A stretch of DNA of 64,000 bases from Fragilaria crotonensis (lineage: Eukaryota > Bacillariophyta > Fragilariophyceae > Fragilariales > Fragilariaceae), in NCBI GenBank assembly GCA_022925895.1, contig JAKSYS010000068.1, positions 1-64,000 on the forward strand, read 5' to 3'. The translations under genes and the position numbers were made by a program. Shown here in pieces: positions 1 through 9,326 of this stretch (its first letter is position 1; the number at the start of each line of letters is the position of its first letter). The notes under the pieces were generated by a model, which was not told the origin of the DNA, searched no databases, and saw nothing but the letters and a program-made list of their open reading frames with translations.

Positions 1-126
1 ATCATCATCATCATCATTATCCTTCTTGTTCTTGCTGCCCTCCTCTTGTTGCTTCTCTACCGGCGCCAACAGCACTGGCAGCTGTGGCATGAGCCATAAG
101 CTGTTCCATGTTGAAGTCACTGTACA

Positions 127-1566
127 CTACAACAACACGATTTTCAGGATTTGCTTGATCATCTTCTCCTCGTGCTGGATTTGCGCTGTCATTTTGTTTG
201 CCATACCTTTGATCATCTCCTCTCTGAAAATGTTGTCAAAGTTGGCCCCATTTGCCTGTCGGTCCCGATAAACATCAACCATAAGCCCATTGAATCGCTC
301 TAATCCATCCTTTGACCAGCTGCGCTTTGTTCCTCGGCTTCTCCCTGTACAATGCGTCTTCACCGTCGCCTTCTTTTGCTCTCCTTCTTGTTGCCGTTCT
401 GCTGCTGCTGCTATCGGAGCACGAGAACTTTGAGCCCATTCCCGATTCCACTTCGGTACATACGACTCTAGGCACAACAGTAGAAATGCCTCGTCTGTCA
501 GTGTAAACCATTCACTCAATGGTTTAGTCATCCTGTTATCAACGTACACTTTACGTCCAACCACTGCCCTCGCAAGACAATCCAACAACTCTACATATGC
601 TGGCCTTGATGGGAGATCATTCCCATGATGCTCCGCAAGCGGAATTCCCGGTTTGTTACAGCTAGTATATTATCTGTGGTAATATCAGCCAGAGAAGAGT
701 AGGGTGTTAGAAGAAATAGTGCATTGCCAGCATGATGTCACAGAAATCAGTCGCCACCATCTCACCGTTGAATTTTGTTTTTATTGTTTTGATCACATTG
801 TTCCTATGGTTTTTCAGTTTCTTATGGACAGCTTTTCGAACTCCCACCAACCTTCCACATCCGCTTCCTGAACTTTCATTTTTTCCGCCATGAATCTGCA
901 GATGGAATTACGGTTGTTGCTGAAGTCAAGATCACCATTCAAATTTGCAAACTTCTGCTTGGGAAACACATCCTCTTTCACACACTTCTCAAGCAACCAA
1001 TCTTTTTCCACATTTGTCAGTCTGTTCCCATATTGCATGACCCCTTCGTGACCAACTTGTCGCCCGTCTGTTGCTGGAGCATGAATGGGAGCTGCAACAA
1101 CAGCAGGTTCATCATAAGCAGGGTCGTCTTCTCCATCATCATCCTCCTCCTCACTTCCGTCTGTGTCGGCAAACAATCTTCGCATCATATGAGCATTAGC
1201 GGGAGGAGCACTTACATGAGAAGCTGCAGCAAGTCGTTGACGCGTCCTTCTTCTAGTTGAAGAATCTTCTGTGACATCAGCAGCACGACCGCGACCCTCA
1301 CGACCACCATCATGACAATCAGCAGAATTAGAACCTGCTTGAAGCGCAAGCATCAGTTGTCGTCGTGTTCGTGTAGCTGGAGAATCTTCAACTCTGTTGG
1401 CAGCAGCAGCCGCATCCGGTGGAGCAGGTGGAGGAGGTGGAGGAGGCGGAGGAGGCGGAGGAGGAGGCGGAGGACGAGGCGGAGGACCACCTCTAGCTCC
1501 TCGACCACTTCTCCCAGCACCTCCACCACGTTGTCGTCGTCCTGCTCGACCACGACCTCCTGCCAT
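127..1566 (-). CDS. two-exon gene of unknown family with RGG/poly-proline N-terminus
   Basis: I do not recognise a named family. The first exon starts at the ATG at 1566 (the frame is open upstream but only from a TTG) and runs to about 836. Its product begins MAGGRGRAGRRQRGGG, then a proline run encoded by a GGA/GGC microsatellite, then an acidic stretch, then a folded-looking end with NRLTNVEKDWLLEKCVKE. A second open block from about 660 to 127 carries DLPSRPAYVELLDCL and TDEAFLLLCLESYVPKWNREW, joined plausibly by a roughly 175-nt intron (donor near 836, acceptor CTAG near 661), though the donor is a weak GTCCAT. A second frame continues open to the window edge past 127 (with VVVVYSDFNMEQLMAH), so the 3' end is uncertain. 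The last part is basic and helical and could bind DNA. Nearness to transposase genes makes a transposon accessory protein possible; this is inference. Confidence 0.5.
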
Positions 1567-1689
1567 AGAGACTACCCCTGATCTTTGGGTGTGTTCTTTA
1601 AACGCGAGGACAAAAAGCCAGCATATGGCAAGATCACTCGGCTGACATGTGTTCTGTTTTGTTTTCGTGCGAGCACAAGACTTGTTCAA

Positions 1690-2600
1690 TATTTCGAAGT
1701 CTTGACAAAGTTATTCACATGCGTTTCAAAAATCTGCATATCCTTAGGGGAAGATGATTTATACTGAACGTTACACATAAGTATTCACATTCAATATACT
1801 TCTTCAAATGATCAGTTTAAATATGCATGAATATGTAGATGTTTTGAATTTTCGTTTTTGTCATTTGAATATGCATATTATACATATATCCGTATGTATA
1901 ACATACATTTCGCTAAATGAATCGATATGCGCATACATAATCATATGCGTTGAATTAAAATGGTTGCATGTTATGCTTATATTCATATATATAACATACA
2001 TTTCTCGCTAAATGAATTGATATGCGCATATATAATCATATGCATTTAATAAAAATGTGGTTGTTTGGAATTAATAATGTTCATCATACATTGTATGTAA
2101 TTCTTGGTATATTAAACAGGTGTTAATGTAGCATACACTCACCAACATGTACTTTCTTAGACAAAGTAGCCGTTTACGCGAAGTAGCGAGTCAATTTCCC
2201 GCTCGCAGTATCGCTATGAACATTCATAGTGTCTATACTGGCGATTCAATGGTATAAGACGACATCCTAGTAGTACTGAATACTTCGCAGGATGGACAAA
2301 TTTTTCTCAATAAAAAACAAGCACCAAAAGTACTGTCACATTCTACATGTGAATCATATCAGTAAATATTAGTGTACTTATATGTTCAATTTGCAATTAT
2401 GCTTTGCATAGTGAAGCTTTGTATGTATTCCTGCTCGCAACGTGATGCACAAGTTTTTGGTATGTTTTCTACAACGAATGTATTTGGCGATTCGGTTGTC
2501 TCTTTTTGTCAAATTTTCTCAACTAGAACACACTCACTGTTAGGCACTGACCCCGACAACCTTGTCACACTCATTGCCTTTCGTATCGCATTGATGTTTT
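1690..2600. other. AT-rich intergenic stretch without a gene
   Basis: About 900 bp with no convincing coding region. It is AT-rich from 1740 to 2100 and contains a tandem duplication (separate entry). The right part runs into the promoter-like repeats from about 2607. The edge of the DNA transposon to the right may lie here, but I could not find terminal inverted repeats by eye. Confidence 0.5.
1896..2058. repeat. AT-rich tandem duplication, period about 93 bp
   Basis: The segment beginning TATAACATACATTTCGCTAA at about 1897 recurs, slightly changed, from 1990. Both copies continue into TGATATGCGCATA-like and AATCATATGC words, and the TATGCGCATA core is itself a 10-bp palindrome. No function is visible. 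Confidence 0.7.
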
Positions 2601-2606
2601 GGAAGC

Positions 2607-3265
2607 TCCACCATCAACGAGCAGCAGATTTTGCAAGACTGTCGTTGTCTTGATCCACACCGGTCACTGGCTTCCAATTTTGCGTTCAGCTTTGCGTTTA
2701 CATCTATAAAGCTCAGCTGACGTCGATTTGGTTGTTAACGGCTGGCTGTTGGTGACAACGACGACGACAGGTCGTTGCATATTTGTTCTTCTTCGTTGGC
2801 TGTCACGTTGCAGAATTCTCGTCGGCGATCGCTCCGCCACTGATAACAGATATTGCGAGACTGTCGTCATTGTCTTGATCCACGCCGATTGCTGGCTTCA
2901 ATTTCGCGTTCAGCTTTGCGTTTACATCTATAAAGCTCAGCTGACGTCAATTTGGTTGTTCACGGCTGGCTGTTGGTGACAACGACGACGACAGGTCGTT
3001 GCATATTTGTTCTTCGTTGGCTGTCACGTTGCAGAATTCTCGTCGCTCCGCCACTGATAACAGATATTGCGAGACTGTCATTGTCTGGATCCACGCCGAT
3101 TGCTGGCTTCCAATTTCGCGTTCAGCTTTGCGTTTACATCTATAAAGCTCAGCTGACGTCGATTTGGTTGTTCCTGGCTGGCTGTTGGTTACGACAACGA
3201 CCGGTCGTGTTCGCGTGTTGCTCGCTGTTGGCTTCCTTGCTCCACCGTTGACGACAAATTTTGTG
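2607..3265 (+). promoter_or_regulatory. three tandem promoter-like repeats with TATA box and CRE
   Basis: Three copies of a 212-224 bp unit lie head to tail just before the dioxygenase-like gene. Each holds TATAAAG (TATAAA at 2705, 2929 and 3141) followed 13 bp downstream of the TATA start by a CRE-type TGACGTC core (2718, 2942, 3154). The middle copy has the full palindrome TGACGTCA. Each copy then has a CGACGACGACAGGTCG-like stretch and GATCCACGCCGATTGCTGG-like text. The last TATA lies 158 bp before the chosen ATG at 3299, a sensible promoter distance. CRE/bZIP sites are known CO2/cAMP response elements in diatoms; that these are used is inference. Confidence 0.65.
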
Positions 3266-3298
3266 AGGCCCATTCACTTTGATTGGCTCCAGTTGTCT

Positions 3299-5842
3299 AT
3301 GATGGCAGAGACTTCGTGCTCAACGACTTCATGTTCGACGTTGACAAAGGAATGGTTTGAGGATTCATCGTCGGAAGACGAGGCGGAGTTTTCTCAAAAC
3401 TGCTACCATGTTCGGCTATTCAAGAAGGGAAAGACCTCTACTTTGGCAAGAAGGTCTGATTCGTTGAGGAAGGACAAGGATCTGATGGTTGAGCTCAAAG
3501 TTAAAGTGAAGATTGAGTTGAAGGTTGTGTCTACTAAGGCTGTCTTGATGGCAAATGTGAGTGGTGGATTGAAGAACGCTGGTTCATCGACTAGTGCTGT
3601 TGATGATGCTGTGACCACGTTGCCATCTTCATCCCAAAGCACCAAACCACAGCAGAAGAAAAAAAAGAGTGGGAAGGCAGAAAACAATTGGCGTGAACGC
3701 CCAATTCGTGCTCGCCCTCATGGACCATTTCAACGCACTCTGCCAGGTGAGCTCTCCCGTGCCATTATTTTGGCAAGAGTGAACAATCGACAGACCATTC
3801 CGTTGACGGAAAACACCATGTCTGTGCCTATTGCCACACTTGGCGGTACCACAGAAGCTGATGCTGCTGTCGGCAGCAATTTTCCTGATCAGGGGACAGG
3901 GAGAACGAGGAAAGAAGTCAAGGCTGCGAGGAAGATAATCAAGGAAACAAAAGGTTTGGAGATTGGATTGCTTCGAGAGCATCCATCACTTTCTATGGCA
4001 AGTCACACTCAAGTTGCGAATGTAATAGCCAAGTGTCTGCCTTTGCAGTCTGTTGCTCCTTTCATGGTCAAGTTCAACAATTTTCGACCACCTCCTCTCC
4101 AAAAACGGAAGAAGCAAAAGCGGAAGAAGGGCAACGCCGCGTCTGTTCCAATACCACCTGCAGTTGTGGCGGCGGCGTCAGCTCTAGGTCCATCGGCATT
4201 TTGTGACGAGAAGATTTGCAAGACTCCCATCCAGTGGGTTGACTCATCCCTGAAACATGTGTTTGGTACTGAGTATGTCATGCTCAAGCGCTGCAAACAT
4301 CCTGATGAAATGTATAGTCATGGGGAAAGTCATTCCGATCTTGACCTGATTGTCATGGATTGTGTTCTCTCGAGAAGTGGTCCTATGGATTTGAAAAGGA
4401 AAAGGAAAGATGACGCCCATGCATGTGACAGTCCCGTGCATGTCTGTCTATTCGATGATGTTGATGCTGTCAATTTGGCAATCGCTGTTAGAGATGGAAA
4501 TGCCTTTTCTCGCCCTTCGGGGAAGAAGAACAGCGATAACTTCTACCGTGCATGCATTGTCCTCCTTCCCCAAGCTGGCATATTCTATTGCCACAGGGAG
4601 AGGCGCTCACGATCGACTGGGGTCCTTAATTCGCATGTCCCAATGGACATAAACTGGTTACGACTTCAGCATGATTCTCATGGTAACTTCTTCGGTGATG
4701 GATCTTATGTTTCACACCTTGCGAATGCTGATAAGTGTTCCATTTGGAAGTGGACAATTCGGCGCTCCGCCACAAACCTCTTGCCAATTCCCAATGCGAT
4801 CATGGGGGTGATGCCAAGATCACTTGTGAGATCTATTCACTGCACGAAGCAACTGATGGATGAGGAAGGACCTGGACTTCCTCCTGACTATGTTGTGGGT
4901 GAGAAGGATGAGTTGTTGAGTGCTGATCATAAGTTTCGAGCTGAGACATTCCAAGATGCGTTCTCGCGATCAAGGTCAGCCAAACGTGGAGGTCGCCATT
5001 ATGCACCGGGATTTCTGCACAAGACCATTGACCCGTTAACGACATTTGTTATCAATCCAATCAAATATGGTGAGCTTGACTTGCACGTTGATGTCACTGT
5101 ACCCGCAAATGCGGGCGAAGTTGCTTTCCATCGGTGTTCTGTGGTTCAAATCCGGTACCTCCCAAACGTTGTTGGATCAGGTTGTGAGGACCTTCTGACC
5201 GACATCAACAGGCATTGCAACTTGGTGAGAAAACAGAAGAGCAGCACGGGAGCAAGGGCTGGCAATGGAGACCTCGGATCAATGCATCCAATTGGAAGCC
5301 GCATCACAAAATGCTGGAACAAGGTGCCGTATGTGACATCATCAACTGTGGATGCTGCCCCGGTATTGTTGAAGGCTGTGCAAGCTGCGGCAAAGCTTGC
5401 ATCAGTGACTATCCCGGCTGCCCTCAGAGTGATGCAGGACTTGGAAAATGATTCTGAAATGAAGCATGTTGGTGGCATGGACGGAGGCATGTGCCGCGTT
5501 ACGCACAGCATGGACTTGTCAATTAATTTGGCAAATTCAACGCATTACGATGTGAACGATGCCAGTCAGGGGTTTACGATCTGGACTGAAGATCACCCTG
5601 GGACAACTGAGGATTGGTACTTTGTCCTTCCGAACATGAAGGGGAAATTCCCAGGATCGGATCGGGACTACAACGGAATTGCCATCAAATTGTCTGATGG
5701 TGTCCTGATTGGATGGGATGGCCGCCTGATCAGGCATGGTACATCCATGACAGGTTCCCGGAGTGGAAATATCTATGGTACGTTCTTTGCCCCAAAGACA
5801 CGGATCATCATGTATGGAATGTCCCAGTTACCAATGGTTTAA
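3299..5842 (+). CDS. large protein with C-terminal TET/JBP-like 2OG-Fe(II) dioxygenase domain
   Basis: The ATG at 3299 is the first in frame; the frame is open further 5' only through promoter repeats. The product is 847 aa. Residues 1-330 are low-complexity and basic, with KKKKS and lysine/arginine runs (QKRKKQKRKKG) that could be nuclear signals. The last 110 residues carry H749-x-D751 (THYDVNDAS), a following FVLP strand, a distal H813 in LIRHGTSM and R821 eight residues later, then IYGTFFA. H-x-D...H...R is the metal and 2-oxoglutarate site of the double-stranded beta-helix dioxygenases, and the spacing and flanks resemble TET/JBP proteins carried by fungal KDZ transposons. Those enzymes oxidise 5-methylcytosine or thymine in DNA. 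The stop lies 12 bp from the stop of a convergent Plavaka-like transposase, suggesting a shared mobile element. Substrate and activity are inferred; another 2OG oxygenase is the main alternative. Confidence 0.6.
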   Translation: MMAETSCSTTSCSTLTKEWFEDSSSEDEAEFSQNCYHVRLFKKGKTSTLARRSDSLRKDKDLMVELKVKVKIELKVVSTKAVLMANVSGGLKNAGSSTSAVDDAVTTLPSSSQSTKPQQKKKKSGKAENNWRERPIRARPHGPFQRTLPGELSRAIILARVNNRQTIPLTENTMSVPIATLGGTTEADAAVGSNFPDQGTGRTRKEVKAARKIIKETKGLEIGLLREHPSLSMASHTQVANVIAKCLPLQSVAPFMVKFNNFRPPPLQKRKKQKRKKGNAASVPIPPAVVAAASALGPSAFCDEKICKTPIQWVDSSLKHVFGTEYVMLKRCKHPDEMYSHGESHSDLDLIVMDCVLSRSGPMDLKRKRKDDAHACDSPVHVCLFDDVDAVNLAIAVRDGNAFSRPSGKKNSDNFYRACIVLLPQAGIFYCHRERRSRSTGVLNSHVPMDINWLRLQHDSHGNFFGDGSYVSHLANADKCSIWKWTIRRSATNLLPIPNAIMGVMPRSLVRSIHCTKQLMDEEGPGLPPDYVVGEKDELLSADHKFRAETFQDAFSRSRSAKRGGRHYAPGFLHKTIDPLTTFVINPIKYGELDLHVDVTVPANAGEVAFHRCSVVQIRYLPNVVGSGCEDLLTDINRHCNLVRKQKSSTGARAGNGDLGSMHPIGSRITKCWNKVPYVTSSTVDAAPVLLKAVQAAAKLASVTIPAALRVMQDLENDSEMKHVGGMDGGMCRVTHSMDLSINLANSTHYDVNDASQGFTIWTEDHPGTTEDWYFVLPNMKGKFPGSDRDYNGIAIKLSDGVLIGWDGRLIRHGTSMTGSRSGNIYGTFFAPKTRIIMYGMSQLPMV

Positions 5843-5854
5843 TATTGTTTCTAC

Positions 5855-8824
5855 TTAATTTTGACCATTGATGGTGTAATCAACCATTGCTGAATCGTAG
5901 AACATTGATGCCCATTTGTCCCTATCTGTTACAACAAGGACATCAGAGTCAGCGAGGTCAGGGTTGCTTAGGACAAAACACAAGCCAACAATGGCTTCTG
6001 AGGAGACAACATGAAACTCCTTCTCGAATGTCCACTCAGTGAACAGGAAGGACTCACGCCCAGTTGGTTTGCCACAACATTGAATAATGAGGTCAAACGT
6101 GGTGGTTTCAATTCCACCAAAGCAACTGTGGCGTGGTATGCAACTCACAATGCGAGATGGGTACTCCATCTCATTTCCCTCATCATCTTCATAGCGGATG
6201 AGAGCCCAATCATACCAGGAATACCCCTTTCCCCGGAAGTTGGGATGACAGCGAACAGAAACCATCTCCTCCTTTGTTTCAATGTTGTACTTATGGTACT
6301 CTGTGCGGCACCAGATACCGCCCACCCCATTGTCGTCAAGATCGGAGTCACTGTAAGTCTGCAAAATGAACAGTGCAAGATTATCTTCCAGTTCGATGTC
6401 TCCCCCTGGTCTGAGTGTCAAAGATTACATCACGACACAATCGATTATCATCCATAGGGTCAACGTATGACCTTACGTAATATGACGTTCCAGACCCTGA
6501 CTCACTCGTCAGAGGATCTTGGACATCGTCAGCAGCCAGTAATTGACTACGGTTAGTATGCTGTGATGATGTCTTCAAAACAGGTCGTTCTTGGAACATC
6601 GCGTGCATAGTATCAATCACGAGTGCGTCCGCAATTCTTTGGCCACACTGCTGGTCAATGGTGTCCACATTCTTCTGTGCACGTCTACCAGGACGTTTGG
6701 CGTGTGCCTTGTGATGTTCCTCAGGACGGGAGGCATTGTAACCACGCGGTGCTCCAAACGCAGCAATAAATCGTACGATGTGCTTGATCTCGTGAAATTT
6801 TGACAGTTTCCATCCATTGCCAGCGTGTCTCGGAAGATGTGTGTGATGAGATTCATCAGAGAAGCAATTGCTGCTTCAGCTTGTGATGCCTCTCCGTCTG
6901 GATCTCCAATATCCCAAAAGGTGTACTGATCAAGCCAGGCCTCAAAGCATAAAAGGCTTTCCATAGTCCCCAACACGGCATCCAATTTGAAGAAAATGCT
7001 CATCGAAGACTTCCCAACCTTCCGCTTGCATAATGAAGTAAGAAATGAGGAACAACGCCCCCGACTGTTCAGAGCATTCCACCATGGTGAGGTTTGTTAT
7101 TCCTCTGGAAAAATCAGTTCTGGGGAAAGAGGTGCGAATACTCTGACAGCACGTTGTGTCAAATATGAAAGCCATTTTGTCAAGCGTCGCCAGTGACTGA
7201 ACACTGAGGCTTTTTTTGAAGCAATCGAGAACATACATGATGATGCCATGTTGAATTGTATGCATCACATCAATAACTGCACACATGAAGATGCCGTGGG
7301 GGTTTTGCCCCATCTGAACACGATTGAAGGCATTGTCACATCTGTAAATTGAAAGCTGGCGGAGCTCCTCTTGTGAGCCATGTTGAGATGTGTAGTTGAT
7401 TGTCTCAGTCGATAGGAATGTGCACTCAACATCAGGATTATCTAGATCTTCATACAAGCAATCACATGAACGACGATGGTGACGCAATGTACTGCTGTGA
7501 TGGCCATTGATTCGGCAACAAAGTTGGTCACCTTGTTTGCCATCGTTGATGACAAACAACAGGGGCAAACAAGTTCGACAACAAACCACCTGTCACCAAG
7601 TTTCAGTGGTACGTGTTTTAAACGATCATCTAAACCAGCTTGACACTTCACCCAACCTGCCATCATCACATCCATGACCTTATGGAAATTACGAGTAGTG
7701 CGACCTTTCTCTTCAGCACATGCATTTGCAAAGCTATTCATTGCTGCAGAGCGCCCACAGTTCAGGTCTGGAACATAGCCCAGCAGACGCCATGCTTTTA
7801 CATCACGACGAACTTTCTCAGTGAAAAGAGATGTTGTGAATGACACAGGACAGATATCAATATGCCCCTTGCTGTCAATGACGGTGCCATCAAGGTACAT
7901 TATAATTGGTACAAGCAGCTGATCCTTCCCTTGTGCAAGTTGTTGGTACAATTCTCGATAACGTGAACCACTGTTTGCCTCGCCAACTTTGCTGTCAGTT
8001 GGTATGTACATTGACATTGGATACTCCTTATTGATGACAAGATTTTCCATCACCATCAATGACTCGTCTTGCAGCATTGACAATAATGCAGGTACAAAGT
8101 CAAAGCAAATAATATCTTGAGCCTTGTCGTGATCTTCAAGATTCGCTGTCAGTACCTTAGGAAGTCCTCTGTGTGAGTGTTCCAAAGCTTTGTACATCCA
8201 CTGGATGTTGGCTTTCCGTGTTGTAGCTTTTGGGTTGAAATCAAAGCCCTCTAACTTAGCATTGTATGCCCATTGCAGTACCTTCTGCAACATGTAGTCA
8301 GGACATTGGGCATCCTCCAAAAGCTTGAGGAGATTCACAATATTTCGATGTTCAACATCATGATGCAATACCATGATTGCATGGCGATCACCCGCTTGAA
8401 GGCGTTCCATCATGGCATGAAAAACTGGGCAAGATATAGCAATGTCACCGATGCCTGTTCTTGTAGACGAGTTCTGGTTCATTTCAACCTCCTGTTCATG
8501 AATGCCATCATCTGCGTCAAAATTACAACTAGCCGAGTAGTCAAAAACTTCGTAAGGCTCATACGATGGAGGATCTGCACTCATAAAAGGATTTAGACGT
8601 GAAGATTCAACGCCGTATCCCAAGCGCCGGGACCATGTACTCTCATGAACTACGTCAAGGCTAGCAGCAAGAGGCCTTGGTTCCGACATATAATCGCGAC
8701 ATGGAGCACTTCGCCATAAATGTTGACGAAGACCTCGTTCGGTTTTGAACGTAGCATAGCAGTTGACATTGAAACATGTGAAGGCTCCACTTTGAGATGC
8801 TGATGATGTGCTGCTTGGTGCCAT
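5855..8824 (-). pseudogene. Plavaka/CACTA-like DDE transposase, frame-broken
   Basis: The gene reads on the minus strand from the ATG at 8824. An N-terminal C2H2 finger (CFNVNCYATFKTERGLRQH) precedes a long transposase body. The first catalytic Asp is D312 in MYLDGTVIDSKGH, in a block closely matching fungal Plavaka proteins (LLGYVPDLN follows). The second is in IDVMHTIQHGI near 7255. The catalytic Glu is in RPEEHHKAHAKRPGRRAQKN near 6700, again a Plavaka hallmark. The acidic tail ends at 5855. The frame changes at about 7555, 6985, 6825 and 6415, each a one- or two-base slip with no GT-AG intron to explain it, so the copy is inactive. Plavaka elements are cut-and-paste transposons. Convergent with the dioxygenase gene. 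Confidence 0.8.
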
Positions 8825-9326
8825 TATGAAAACTGATCAACTTCCACGTCTTGCTTACTAATGGCAGTGGCTGGTGATGATGCCAAGTCAGTAAGATGGT
8901 TTACACCAAAAATGAAATTAAGCCTTCTGTTGGAAAATATGGCGCGAAGATTGTATCATACTAGTAGGAGATACACGGAAAGCATGAACAACAACCGATG
9001 AAAAAAGGGAAGCACGTCTGTCAAGCTTACGAACGTGCGGAAAGGATGTAGAAGATACATAACATCTGACCAATAGAGAGGATAGTATGTAAACTTTCCG
9101 AGGAATCATACAGTAATAGGATATTGTTGTGAAAGTATTTCTATCATAGATACAAATAAGTATAAAAAGACCTTTGTAAATGTAACCATGTACAAAACAA
9201 AGATATCATGTTTACAGACCTAAACAAACCTAAGTGATTTTCAAATCGAATAAATTTTGTTAGATATATGCGGTCAATACATATTTTCTTGGTGCATGAC
9301 CACAGATTTATGTCCAAACCACAGAT
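8825..9326. other. intergenic between two transposase genes
   Basis: About 500 bp without a gene. A TATAAAA at about 9162 lies some 165 bp before the PiggyBac ATG and could serve it. One TTAA occurs at 8918; I could not match it to a PiggyBac terminal repeat. Confidence 0.4.

Noticed and set aside
1397-1581. Plus-strand Gly/Arg-rich open frames opposite the unknown gene
   Set aside because: They are products of the GGA/GGC microsatellite that encodes the minus-strand proline run.
3164-3298. Upstream extension of the dioxygenase gene
   Set aside because: It begins at TTG, lies inside the tandem promoter repeat and translates repeat sequence.
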